From: Impatiens glandulifera | Lineage: Eukaryota > Streptophyta > Magnoliopsida > Ericales > Balsaminaceae | Length of the DNA stretch: 64,000 nucleotides | Assembly (NCBI RefSeq): GCF_907164915.1 | Contig: NC_061869.1 | Coordinates: 43,707,771 to 43,771,770 of the forward strand | Direction: 5' to 3' | In this document: in pieces, positions 41,881 to 54,235 of the stretch | How positions within the stretch are numbered: position 1 is the stretch's first letter | Layout of the letters: the number at the start of each line of letters is the position of its first letter | Notes under the pieces: model-generated | Told to the model about the DNA's origin: nothing | The model's input: the letters and a program-made list of their open reading frames with translations, nothing else | Databases searched by the model: none | Program-made: the position numbers and the translations under genes

Positions 41881-42950
41881 CCAAGATAGTGCAACGAGAA
41901 GTCTCAACAATCCGTAGCGGAATCGACTTCCAACCCAGTTTTATGAAAATAACCCCTATGGTTAATCTTCCTGGCCCATCTAACGATCCAAGAATGGAAA
42001 ACAAGCCTAGAGACCTAAATCCCGGTGATAGTCTCCTTGATCAGCTCAAGAAGACCAATGCCAACATTTCCATATGGGAAATCCTGATATATTCTATCGA
42101 ACATAGACAGGCTGTTCTGAATGAGCTAAGCCAAGATATTATACCAGCCAACACGACTCCTGAAGAGTTGGTTGGTATCATCTCATCAACTCCTCAAATC
42201 AACATGATAGGTTTCGAGGACAAAGACCTATCTACTCCTGATGAACCTCATGTTAAGGCTCTTTACATTTCTGTAAAGATGGCTGATAAAGTCATTCATA
42301 TAACTCTGATTGAAAATGGTTCAACATTGAACATATGTCCCTGGAAGACTCTCCAAGAACTTGACTTTTCTGTTGATAAATTCTTCCCTTAGACCTGTGT
42401 GTTTGTGGCTTTGACAATTCTCGTCGAGAGATTTTGGGTAGCTTACGAGCAACAATCTACATAGCTGATGTACCTTTTGAGGTGGAATTATGCGTAATCA
42501 ATATGCGACCATCGTACAACCTGATCTTAGGACGACCCTGGTTGCATCATGCTAAGACTCTTGTCTCCACCATACATCAGAAATATTTTTTCATGGCTAA
42601 CGGTACACTCGTCACCATAGTGGGTGAGAAATATGTCACATCCATCATCGGTTCAACTCATTCCACTAAACCAGAGATTGAGTTAAGTGGATTCGACATC
42701 TGTCCTATATTTGGGAAAGGTCAGGACTCATCTTCCACTTCTAACTTCACTCCCTACAGCGTGATCTCCATGCGTCTCATGTAGAAAATGGGATATTTTC
42801 CAAGAATGGGTCTAGGGCCGAACACTACCGTCTTGACTTCTTTCCCCTGGTCTTATTACGACTCAGACAACTTCGGTGTTGGTTATACTCCGACGGTGGG
42901 CGAGGAATCGAGGAAAGGTAAAATCTCTAAATAATTTACTCTAATGGACA
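41881..42950 (+). pseudogene. Tat/Ogre-type protease region
   Basis: 'LLDQLKKTNANISIWEIL', then a retropepsin-like site 'ITLIENGSTLNICPWKTL'. The family motif has Asp (VDNGSxLN); Glu stands in its place here. Next come 'REILGSLRATIYIADVPFEV' and 'MRPSYNLILGRPWLHHAKTL', typical of Tat elements, and 'MGYFPRMGLGPN'. A frame slip lies at ~42390 and stops at 42782 and 42934. Confidence 0.75.
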
Positions 42951-42954
42951 GTTT

Positions 42955-44684
42955 GTGCGAGAAGGAGAAACCACACTGTGTTTTGATTTCCCTAAACCTT
43001 TCTTCAACCGAGTTTTACAAACTCGAACTATTGGTTTCGAAATCTTTGTAGATTGTTCTTTTGATCCTAATTCATCCCTTAATATGATTAGGAAAAGGAC
43101 TGCTTGTTTGCATGAAACCCTGGAAAAGCTTGTCAGAGATCTTTCTCTAACGGACAAGGACATGGTTATTGACGAAGACTCTTGTAAGATAAACTCCATA
43201 AACCTTCTTGTAGTGGATAAAGCTCTTATAATCAACCCGAGTGTTAAAAGCAACATCACACCCCTTTTTGACTGTGAAATAATGTTTGATGTTGTAATAA
43301 ATAAAGATGTATGTAATAACAATTCTTATGAGATGATTGAATTTCTAAAGACCAACAAAGACGTGGTCGCGTAGTCTTACAAGGATATGCCCAGGGTTGA
43401 TCTTACAATCGTACGACACCAGATTCCTCTTTATCCAGAGGCGAAACCCGTTAAACAAAGGTTAAGACAAATGAAAACCGAGGTTGTTGCCAAGGTTAAA
43501 GAAGAAGTCTAGAAGGAGTTGGAAGCAAAATTCCTCGAAACTTTGGACTACCCCACATGAATAGATAATGTAGTTCTCGTCCTGAAGAAGGACAGAAGGA
43601 TGCGCGTGTGTGTAAACTACCGTGATCTGAACAAAGCCAGCCCTAAGGATAGCTTTCCTTTGCTCCACATCGATATTCTGGTTGATCATGCTGATGTCAA
43701 TCAACTCTTGTCTTTCATGGATAGATTCTCAAGATATTACCAAATCTGATCCCTGAAGAAGACAAGGAGAAAACTACCTTTATCACGGAGATAGACACGT
43801 TCTGTTTTAGGGTCATACCTTTCGATCTTAAAAATGTCGGAGCTACCTATCAACAAGCAGTAATAATAATATTACACGACATGATCCATAAAGAGGTGGA
43901 AGTCTACATAGACGACATAATTGTAAAGTCTAAGGATCAACAAGTTCATATTCCCAACTTAGACAAATTCTTACAAAGAATTCGAAAATACCGGCTTCGG
44001 TTGAACTCGAAGAAGTGTGCTTTCGGAGTTACCACTAGTAAGATGCTAGGATTTCTCATCACCCAACGTAGAATAGAAATTAATCCCTCCAAAATCGAGG
44101 TCATTACGACTATGCTTGTGCCTCAGAATGAGCGAGAAGTCCGAGTCTTCCTTGGAAAAACCCAGTTCATCAGTCGTTTCATCGGTAAACTAACTCTTAC
44201 TTGTGATCCTCTTTTCAAGCTACTGAAAAAGGATTAGAAATTCTAATGGGATGACACTTGTCAACAAGCTTATGACAAAATCAAAGACTTTCTAAAGTCA
44301 CCACCGGTCCTTATGTCTCCAAGGCTTGGTATTCCTTTAATTCTCTATCTCACAATGATAGACTTGGCTATGGGCAGCCTATTGGATCAAGAAAATAAAG
44401 ATAAACTCGAGATTATCGTCTACTACCTGAGCAAGAGAATGACTAGGTATGAATTGAACTATTTAACACCCGAGAAAGTGTGTTGGGCACTCGCATGGGT
44501 CACCAAAAGACTGAGACATTATAGGCAATCCCACCCCATCAAGATGGTGCCCCGGCTTGACCCAATCCATTATCTATTTCAACGTACATTGTTGTTGCCC
44601 AGATTTGCTAAATATATAATGATGATCTCCGAATACGACATCACGTATAGGCTCAAAAATCTGTTAAAGGAAGCACTATTGTAA
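42955..44684 (+). pseudogene. Tat/Ogre-type reverse transcriptase and RNase H
   Basis: A spacer ('DFPKPFFNRVLQTRTIGFEI') leads to the RT: 'LYPEAKPVKQRLRQMKTEV', 'VLVLKKDRRMRVCVNYRDLN', 'ASPKDSFPLLHIDILVDH', 'LLSFMDRFSRYYQI', then 'EVYIDDIIVKSKDQQ' (catalytic pair kept, 43905-43916) and 'NSKKCAFGVTTSKMLGFL'. RNase H follows from 44239 ('YLTPEKVCWALAWVTKRL'). Stops at 43374, 43512, 43560, 43748 and 44237 disable it. Confidence 0.85.
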
Positions 44685-45316
44685 ACTTCCTAGCATATCA
44701 ACCTATCACAATCAAAAATTCTTTCGAACTCGACTTCCCTGATGACTCCGTAATGTCTATATCTTCAGACACATGGAAATTGATGTTTGACGGAGCATCG
44801 TCTAAACATGGCTACGGAATTGGAATTCTCTTTATAGATCCCTAGGGAACCTATAATCCAATTTCTATTAAGTTAGAGTATTCCGTGACCAACAATTTGA
44901 CCAAGTATGAAGAATCTCTCCCAGGTCTCAAAATCGCATACGAAAGAGGAGCAACTAAATTAGACGTAGTTGGCGACACTAATCTGGTTATATCACATGT
45001 TAACGAAACATGGCAGGTACGAGGACAAAATCTCAAACCCTATCACACTCACCTATTCTGTTTTATCGATAAGTTCGATCACGTGTCTTTTGTACATGCA
45101 CCAAGTAGCCAAAATCGCTTTGTCGATGCGTTGACCACACTAACAGCTATGACACAAATCCCTGTTGGAAATAAGGTCAAACCTATAAAGATCCGTCAAA
45201 AACGGAAATCCGATTTCGAAGTTGGAGTGGTAGCCTCCGTTCAAGTGCCCACCAAACTATGGTTCGATATCCTTCAAAACGACATCGTTTATGGAGAATA
45301 TCTGTCCCATTTCTGA
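44685..45316 (+). pseudogene. Tat-lineage second (archaeal-type) RNase H
   Basis: 'WKLMFDGASSKHGYGIGIL', a TAG stop at ~44844, 'TNNLTKYEESLPGLKIA', 'VVGDTNLVISHVNETWQVRG' and 'NRFVDALTTLTAM'. The acidic set (D in FDGAS, E in YEES, D in GDTN, D in FVDAL) is kept. A second RNase H after the first is diagnostic of the Tat/Ogre lineage of Ty3/gypsy. Confidence 0.82.
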
Positions 45317-45406
45317 GATAAGGAATGAAGAGCCCTGCACTAGTATTCCACCAACTATGCTTGAATAGCTAAAAAGCTATATATATGATCATTTGATGGT
45401 CAAAAC

Positions 45407-45595
45407 ATGTTTTGCGTCGATGGTCCCGAAGTACGACAAATCATAGAAGAAGTACACGCAGGGGTGTGTGGTCCACACATGAATGGACTAGCCCTTGCCA
45501 AGAAAATACTTTTTCTTGGATATTATTGGCAAAACATCGAGAAAGAATGTGTCAATTATGTGAAAAGTTGTCTCCAATGCTTTATCTTCATGTGA
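45407..45595 (+). pseudogene. Tat/Ogre-type integrase, zinc-binding end only
   Basis: 'VDGPEVRQIIEEVHAGVCG' and 'CVNYVKSCLQC' give the HHCC zinc domain. The sequence stops right after the CxxC, where a CACTA-type fragment begins; the catalytic core is missing. Confidence 0.8.
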
Positions 45596-45823
45596 GGAGG
45601 AGTTTATGTAAGCTACTGTAGCATAGAGTACAATCAAGTGTCTTCTCATGATAGCTCTCTCCACATAATTTCTATTGTCACATTTAATACACGGACATAC
45701 AATATTAGTTTTTCTACCCGAACTCTTAGAAAAATCTAGAAACGAATCAACCCCTTTAATATATTCAGGCAGATGTCTATGTTGACGTTCAGGATTCATC
45801 CACTCTTTATCGGGTACATGCAT
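45590..45823 (-). pseudogene. CACTA transposase-associated domain fragment
   Basis: Starts MHVPDKEWMNPERQ; then 'YIKGVDSFLDFSKSSG', 'VCPCIKCDN' and 'RRHLI'. This is the transposase-associated domain (Pfam PF13963 type) at the N-terminus of plant En/Spm (CACTA) TNP2 proteins, with the WM, GV-FLDF, CPC-KC and HL landmarks. The frame beyond 45590 is only the antisense of the integrase. The rest of the transposon is not seen. Confidence 0.75.
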
Positions 45824-46543
45824 TCTTATAAATTGAAGAAAAAATAATTATGTTATAATTTTTCAATCTAAATTTCATCTAACAATTATGTAAGACTCTT
45901 TATAAAAATTTGGATTGTTTAGGACAATCCAAATCCTAGTCTTATTTAAAACTAACAAATTATGTCTTTTTTCCTAATAATATAACCGTGAATTCTTTTA
46001 AATGATTAGATATATAATATGTGTAAGAAAATAATTATTTACATAAACATTCATTTATTTATAAGTAAGAAGATAAATATTTAAATTTATTTGTTCTCAT
46101 TAAAATTTGACAATTCTTCAAAAATAATATTAAATAAGCATCAAGCTAGATTAAAGTCAAACACATCTACCATTATACAAGGTTTAACTATATTGTAACA
46201 AGCTATTGGGTATAATTTATATATTATTATTGTTTGGTTGAAAATATAAGACATTATATAAATTGTATAGATTTATAATTTTTTGTTTTGTAAATAGAAT
46301 AAAATTTAAATATAAGAATAAAATAATAATTTTATTTTTTAAATTTATTTTTAAGTTTGTTAATTATTTTTAAGTTTGTTAATTATTTTTAAGTTTGTTA
46401 ATTATTTTTATTGATTTTTTAATGTTATTAAAATTAATTTTAATTACTTTAAATATTATAAATATTATTTTAAATAAATAAATAATAATATAATTACATT
46501 ATTATTTTATATTAATAATAATATATAAAAATAAATAATTAGT
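45824..46543. other. AT-rich DNA with a 21-bp tandem repeat
   Basis: No gene. Three copies of a unit built on TTTTTAAGTTTGTTAATTA lie at about 46345-46408. Confidence 0.7.
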
Positions 46544-47861
46544 TGTTGGGATCGGATCGCCAAAGGAGACTGGGGTCTCGCAACGAAGAACGCTTATACA
46601 CATACCGATCGATAATAACCCTGTTAGAGATTGATTATCTAATTTCTACTCTACGTAAATTGTCACAAACTCTTGAACCGAGTTCAAGTGCGGAAGTGTT
46701 TGTTTTAACTTGAACCAACAAATGATCGGTTTAGTGAATAATGAGGAAGAGAAGACACAACACAATATTTATGGATGTTCGGAGTAAAACTCCTACGTCA
46801 CACCTTTTTCTCAAACCTTGAGAAGGATATCCACTAGAAGATTTGTTGAATACAACACTCGTATATAACCTAGTGGAACACCCAAGACCTAGTTGTTGCC
46901 TACTTTCGAACTCCTAGAACACACTCTTGTTGAACAGAAACGAATTCTGTCAACTTATAATGCTCACCACTCACACATAATATGTTAATATTGTAATACA
47001 TATTTGGAAGTTAACACACTTAGTGTAAGAACTTGTATCACACGATTGTCGAAAGAGTTCAAAGGTTGATCAAAAGGTTTCAAAAAAGGTTTTTTATCCG
47101 GTTGAACTTCATTCTCTTAAATAAACAGATGATAACGAATATATTTTCTTCTTCAACAAATACATTTTTCTTCATAGGACGTCCTTCTTGATCTTGATTG
47201 GTTGAGGTCTTGCAAATTACATTGGATATGATATCCTTTGATCTTGTTTGTACTTTGATTATAATAAGTCAAGATGGCAGTAATTGGATTGATGATTTTT
47301 CTTCTGAGAGGCGGTAAAGCCGTTTTCATCTGCTAACGGATTGGAAACCAATTTGGAAGACTAATCCGAGAAACCGATGTCAAACCGATGCGGTAAACCG
47401 ATGAGAAGCCGATGCGATAAACCGATGAGAAACCGATGCGGTAAACCGATATCAAACCGATGCGGTAAACCGATGAGAAGCCGATGTGGTAAACGGATGA
47501 TAAACCGATGTGGTAAACCGATGATAAGCCAATGCGGTGAACCGATGATAAGTCGATGCGGTAAACTGATGATAAACCGATGCGGTAAACCGATGATAAA
47601 CCGATCCGGTAAACCGATAAGAAGCTGATTTCTACTACCGGTCACGCTTCTTACCAAGCCGACATTTTTCACTATCGGTTGCGCTTCTTGTCGAACCGAT
47701 ATTTGAGATGACCGAGTTTCTCAAGCGCTGAAGTAGAAAACTGAGCCGATACCGATCAACTTTCCTTCTGGTTTTCTTTAATTTACACAAAATTAACTTA
47801 ATTAAGTTCTTATTTAATAGTTAATTAATACTAATAATTAATTACCTATTTTTACCTAACA
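46544..47861 (-). mobile_element. Sire2 3' LTR
   Basis: 1318 bp, TGTTGGGATCGG to TTTACCTAACA. It shares CACAAACTCTTGAACC...GTGCGGAAGTG (46662-46700) and ATGGATGTTCGGAG...CTACGTCACACC (~46771-46806) with the other LTRs. It carries a private 24-bp minisatellite. Confidence 0.85.
47377..47632. repeat. 24-bp minisatellite in Sire2 LTR
   Basis: About ten copies of a unit built on CCGATGCGGTAAACCGATGA plus GAAA-type filler. It contains CCGATG/CGGTAA sub-motifs and reads as an 8-residue repeat (RCGKPMIN) in one frame, which I take as incidental. Confidence 0.88.
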
Positions 47862-48070
47862 ATTTCTCCATTTTTAATTTTTTAATCTAAATATTCAAAA
47901 CCTTATAATTTTGTAATTGTTGGCTACTTATATTAAGTTAATTTTTCATTTTAATTTCTAACAATTTCTCCCTCTTTGATTGTTTAGAATAAATTATCAA
48001 AACTAATTAAAATTATCAAAATCAGTGATCTATTCTTCATTTATTTCTTAGCAATTTCCCCTTTTGATAT
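47862..48070 (-). promoter_or_regulatory. Three polypurine-like tracts of Sire2
   Basis: GGAGAAAT-type tracts on the minus strand at 47862-47885, 47962-47982 and 48051-48070. The first abuts the LTR. Confidence 0.65.
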
Positions 48071-51000
48071 TTTTATTATAAAGATTTATCAAAACCAACA
48101 ATAAATAATAGAGTGATTATCATTAGGTCACCCCTGTTTGATAGACAAAAAATAGTGCAATTATAAAAAAAAACTAGATGTCCAACATGAAATAACTTTA
48201 AGTTTAAGACGTATAAATGAAAGATCAAAGATAAGAGTTTTTAGCGTCTCCCTCTTTTTAGCGTCTCCCTCTTTTTGGTTTCGGATCTGTCGTCTATCCA
48301 TCTTGCCATGAAGCCCCGACTTGGTTTACCCGGAATATTGGCTTCAAGACTCCTTTTTCTTGGTGGAGCAAAGGCTTCTTCAAGGACACACCCATCATTT
48401 ATGTGCAATCTTCGATAGGACTGAGCACTACGTGGAACTTCCGGTTGAGGAGCTTCAGGTGGAGGTCGAGAGTTCATAGGTTTAGTTCTCATTTGTGATA
48501 TGGTCAACTGAGTGTCAGCAACCTTAGTTTGCGTGGACTTATTTCGTTTAACGAATATAGTCTTTTTAGCGGCATCAGCTTGTTTAGCCACCTTAGTAGT
48601 TGCGTTTTCCTCCTCTTGAATACATCGAGTCGCCTCTTCGTGTTCTCTTAGTTTCTCAGCATCAACAACATTATGATATTGAACCATTTCCACAAGTTGC
48701 GAAGATATGACCTCAACGACGGACTTTGTTTATTTCTGAATGATGAATGTCTTGTGGATTATTGGCTTCATCTGTCCCAGTTCTTGCCTCAACTTAGCTA
48801 GTTCTTGATTATGGGAACCTGAAGAAGATGCTTGTTTCCTTTCCATTTCTTTTAGTCGGACATTAAATGATTATTGCCACAAAGCTAGAGCTTCCCAGAT
48901 CATCTATCAGAAGTCCGACCTTGGGGTGTCCTCTAAGTCAGATCGAGGCGAGACGTGAGATCCAAGAGCAATAGATTGGAGAAGTAGGATATGATAAGAA
49001 CTATCTTGAAGGGAATGTTCCGGACGGTCAGAAGACTTACCCGATTTAGAACGTGCATGGGTCGGCTTCTTGGAAAGTGGATAGTCAATTACCGGTGGTT
49101 CTAGTGGAGGAGTTATATTATCGGTTGGCTCCGGATTTTCATTTTGAAGGGAAGATGCAGGACCCTTGTCACCTATTGATTTTTGATTGGAGTAGGCCTT
49201 ATCCTGCTCATCCTCTCCTTCATTTTCTTCAGAGGTTAAGCCCATTAGACTAGGGTTTAATTCGTCAGCCGAAGTGACTTTATTTCTTTGAGTAATTTGT
49301 TCAAAATCTTGTTTTGACATTCCAAGATATTATTATTTAATTCACCATCCTTTAACATCATACACATCAAAAAGTTCCATTTCTTCTAAACTTGTCCATT
49401 TTCTTGGAGATGTTCTTCCTTCATGAACCAATTGCTCGGTTCTGACGATTTGAGTTTCGCCCTAGATATGAGGCATCTCTTCAACAACTACAAGTGGTTC
49501 CTTCCCTTCTTCTTGGTCAAGGAGAATATCTCTTTTTCAAGAATAAGATGCTTAGACCACTTCTGTTCTTCAGGGGTTTTGGGAATACTTCGATGAAACT
49601 TGTTCCAAGTCTTATATTTGCCCATGAGTTAAACAAATAATTGCTTGCACTGACATTTGTCTCTTCTTCTTCGAGAATGCGCTTAACAATTTCCTAAACC
49701 TCTTGAGATGGGTCGAGAGGCGACTCAGAAGTAGATGGTGTAATGTCTTTATTTGATTTTCCTTGGTCTTCTTCAACAACTTTTTCAGATTCTTGAGTCG
49801 GTTTCCCGATTTCAACTATTGGAATTGGAGTGAATTCTTTATCAACAGTTTTTGTAATCATTTGACCATCCGTAGTTAATGTGCCCATAACTTCAGTTGG
49901 AATCTCCTCCTGGGACGCTTCATCTTGAATGACTTGACCGATTGTTGCTTCCTTTAGCTAACCGGTTTTTAGCATAGTGGACCGATTGGTTTCAGGTAGA
50001 GTGGACCGATCGGTTTCAGGTACCATATTTACCAGATATATTTCATTTAACCGACCCATTTCAGAAAGTTCAACCAACCTGTTCGGAATATCAGTTTCTA
50101 CCGATCGAGCCTCTAAAACCGCAGGCTCAATCGTATTTGTAGGAGGCACTAAACCTTCCTTCTGAATTGGAGCAACAAATGTGGCATTAAAAAGAGCTGG
50201 AGTAGGAATATTTACCTCAGACCAGGGCTTCTTTCGGGAGGATAAGATTTCAGGTGCTTCTCTTGATCTTACTCTGGTACGACTAGTGGTATTAGCGGCA
50301 GATTCAGCGATTGAACTGAATTCCTTTGATGGTGAAGCATGAGTGACAAATTGATATTTTTTTAATCACCCGCCGACTTTCCTCCTGCCTTCTTCGTATT
50401 GACAGTGTTTCCCCCACTCGATTGTTGACGAGTCGCCTCAGAGTTAGACTCCTTGGCTTTGTTTATATTGGTAATATATCGACCACTAGAGGCAACATTT
50501 ATAATTTTGCTGGGGTTAAGAGGGGTACCTGGACCGATGAGAACGTTTAGATGTGTCATAATCCACCCGATCTTCATCGCGAAACCGAGACTGCTTTTGT
50601 TGTGGAAGGACACCATTTCGCACAAAGTGTTGAATAGGATAAGCCTCCAGTTGATGTTATCTCCCCTGACGATGGCGCCCATAATCTCAAATTTGAACTA
50701 AGTTATGCTGTCGAAGTTTCTGCCCATTGCTTGTATGGTTTTAGCGGTAATATCGCATAGAATGTGATATTCGTACTTTAAATCTTTCTTCTTTCCACTA
50801 ATGCTCACCGGAACGCCGCTGTCGGAAAAAAAGGACTGGAGTTTAGATAGAGTAGTTAGAGATAACGCTTCCGAGACATCCCGACCAGTAGTTGGAAGAT
50901 GCAATATTTTAGCGAATATTTGTTCGGTAATGGTGAACTCCACACCATTCACCTTGGCGATAATAGAACCGACAACCAACTTAGCCGAATTAAAGAATGC

Positions 51001-51145
51001 ACGGAACTCTTCAGGATAGCAGATAGGAGGACCGTCCATAAGGTATCTCAGGCCAGATTTCTCAACAGATCGAAGTACTTGCTGCATCTCGATGCTTCCA
51101 GATTTGTATATGGAATCGAACTTAACCTACATGATATGGTTAAAC

Positions 51146-51512
51146 TGTTAGGATTTGTATCTCCCAAATCCGACCACCTTGAAACAATCTGTAAAAATGC
51201 AAGAAAGAAGAACACAAGAAGACACATATTTATAGTGGTTCACTCAAATTGAGCTATATCTACTTCAGCCACCACCAGATTTCACTATAAAGAAGAAGGA
51301 GGAATACAGAGTTTTTGCCCCACACTTAATCTCTCTAGAATTCTTTCTCACCATTGTAAACCCTTAATAATCACATATTTATAGGGTAAACATTCAGGTA
51401 ATAAACCCAAATAACTTTTGGTTAGGCCCAAGCCCAAAACCAAATACAAACCCAATAAACTCTAATTAACACTTGTAGAGTTTATTATAAGTGTAGGCTC
51501 CATAATTCAACA
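51146..51512 (-). mobile_element. Tork 3' LTR
   Basis: 367 bp, TGTTAGGATTTGTATC to ATAATTCAACA. Pairs with 55504-55859. Confidence 0.92.
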
Positions 51513-51574
51513 ATCTCCCACTTGAAGACTAACTTAATCATCTCTCGATCGGTAGTGACTTTCCATTCGGTGTC

Positions 51575-53746
51575 TTAACGAAAAAGACCAACTGAAATGA
51601 CACATAACTTCAGTTTCTCATTTGTTACAGCTTTCGTCAACTTATCAGCTGGATTCTTACTCTCGGGAATCTTCTCAAGAGCTAATTCTCCATCTTCTAA
51701 AGCTGACCGGATGAAATGATAACGAACCTGTATATGCTTCGTCCTGCCATGATAAACAAGATTCTTTGCCAAATGAATGGCACTCAGACTGTCGTATTGC
51801 AACACACTTCTCTCATAGTCTTGACTCAATTCTCGCAAAAAGGGTTGTAACCACATCATCTCCTTAGTAGCCTCTGTCACAGTAACATATTCTGCCTCAC
51901 AACTAGATAGAGAAACAATCTTCTGCAATTTTGAAACCCAACTGATTGTAGTACCTCTCATAGTATAAATGTACCCTGTTGTGCTCTTCCTACTATCAAC
52001 ATCACCACCATTGTGAGCATCAACATATCCTTTCAAACACATATTAGACTTTCGAAAATACAAAGCGAGACCCGTACTTCCTCTTAAGTATCGTAATATC
52101 CACTTTACTGCTTCCCAATGTTGTCTACCCGGGTTGCTCATGAACCTGCTAACAACTCCTACTACATGTGCTATGTCTGGTCTTGTGCAAACAATCGCAT
52201 ACATAATACAACCAATGGAAGAGGCATACGAAACAGTGGCCATGTAATTTTTCTCCTCCTCTGTTGAAGGCGACTGATCTTTAGATAGTCTGAAGTGACT
52301 AGCTAAGGGGGTAGTAACTAGTTTTGCATCATACAAGTTGAACCTATTAAAACTTTCTTCACATATTCTTCTTGTGAAAGCTTGAGAACTTCTTCATCCT
52401 TGAAAATTCTCATCCCAAGGATTTGTTTAACAACACCCAAATCCTTCATTGCAAACTTTTCAGACAACTCTTTCTTGAGCTTGTTAATCTCATACAAACT
52501 TGCTCCAACAATCAACATGTCATCAACATAGAGGAGAAAAATAATGTACGATTTATCAACCCTCTTAATATAGCAGCAATGATCAGCTTCACACCTTATA
52601 AAATTGTTACTTTTCATGAAGCTATCGAACTTCTTGTACCTTTTCCTTGGAGCCTGTTTCAAACCATATAGACTCTTCTGAAGTTTACACACAAGCTCAT
52701 CTTTTCCTTTGATTTCAAATCCTTCTGATTGTCGCATATAAATCTCTTCATCTAAATCACCATGAAGAAAAGCAGTTTTGACATCCATTTGTTGAAGATG
52801 AAGGTCTTCTTTCACAATCAAACTCAAAATAATTCTGATTGTTATCAATTTAACTACTGGAGAGAAGATCTCATTGTAGTCAATACATTCTTTCTGTTAA
52901 AATCCTTTCACAACCAATTTTGCCTTGTACCTCATGGTTTTAACATGTTCTTCTTTAATCCTCAAGATCCATTTGTTGTGAAGTGTTTTCTTTCCCTTTG
53001 GTAGCTCAGTGAGCTCCTAAGTCTGATTCAACATCAAAGAGTCCATCTCATCTTTCATAGTAGACTCTCACTTAATCGATTCATCAGATTGAATCGCTTC
53101 CTCATAACATTCATGTTCACCTCTATCTGTCAACAAGATATAGTTCAGAGATGGAGACCACCTCTCAACTAGTTTTTGATTCCTTGATGATCTTCTCAAT
53201 TATATAACCAGTGTTTTCTGATTTACCTCTGGGAAACGTTGTCAACGATTTCATTTTCAACAACACATTGTTCTTCTTCGACAACTGGTATATATTCAGC
53301 TGAAAATTCTTTCAAATCGATTGTACTAGTCTCTTCCAACTTGGAATCACCATCTGATGTCTTCCCAACACAATCTTTGTAGAGAACCTGTTCATTGAAG
53401 ATAATATTTCTGCTACGAATGATCTTCCGATTTTGATTATCCCAGAAACGATAACCAAACTCGATATCACCATAACCAATGAAAAACATTTATTAGACTT
53501 TGGATCAAGCTTGCTCCTATCACATTCAATAATATGAACATATGAAAAACAACCAAACACTTTCAAATAAAAAAGGTTTACCTTTTTATTGCTCCAAGCT
53601 TCTTTAGAAATTCTGAATTCAATAGGAACAGAGGGTTCCCTGTTTATCAAATAGGCAGCAGTATTAATAGCTTCTGCCCAGAAGGTTTTAGGCAGCCCTG
53701 CATACAATCTCATGCTTCTAGCACGCTTGTTCAATGTTTGATTCAT
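51575..53746 (-). pseudogene. Tork integrase C-terminus, reverse transcriptase and RNase H
   Basis: 'MNQTLNKRARSMRLYAGLP' directly after a stop (53747) that replaces an Arg in the ER pair of the integrase; 'FWAEAINTAAYLINREPSV'. RT: 'VKTAFLHGDLDEEIYM', 'SLYGLKQAPRKRYKKF', 'LLYVDDMLIVGASLYE' (active pair intact) and 'FAMKDLGVVKQILGM'. RNase H: 'GYVDAHNGGDVDSRKSTTGY' and 'LSSCEAEYVTVTEATKEMMW', then 'HIQVRYHFIRSALEDGEL'. A frameshift lies at 52318-52336 and another break at 52850-53220. Confidence 0.85.
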
Positions 53747-54109
53747 TCATTCAGCTACTTCATTCTCTTGAGGCGTTCGGAGAACAGTCTTCACCATACT
53801 GATCCCAATCACAACACAATACTCTTTGAAATCTGAATTGATATATTTACATCCGTTGTCGGATCTCAAGCACTTAACTTTCTGATTTGTTTCATTTTTA
53901 ACCAAAGCCTTCAATTTCTTGAAAATAACAAATACTTCACACTTGTGCTTCATAAAATATACCCATACCTTTCTTGTTGAATCATCTATAAACGTCACAT
54001 TGTATTGTGATCTTCCAATAGAAGAAACAGGTGCAGGTCCCCACACATCAGTGTGTACCAACTCTAGCTTTTTTTTCTTGAGCTCCTTCCCAATCTTTAC
54101 GAAACTCAC
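53747..54109 (-). pseudogene. Tork integrase core
   Basis: 'LELVHTDVWGPAPVSSIG' (first Asp), 'CLRSDNGCKYINSDF' (second Asp) and 'TPQENEVAE' followed by a stop (third acidic residue kept). Copia-type integrase, inserts the cDNA. Dead because of the stop. Confidence 0.82.
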
Positions 54110-54235
54110 CCATTTCTGTTTTCCAAGAATGCAGTTTTCACATAACTGATGTTCAACAGACTTCAGTTCTGGAATCTGTCCATTCTACAAAAGAATTTTC
54201 ATCCCTTTTTCTCTCATAAGGTCCAACCTGCAATG

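Noticed and set aside
47361..47672. Open frames on both strands across the CCGATG repeat
   Set aside because: The 24-bp period keeps several frames open; low-complexity artefact.
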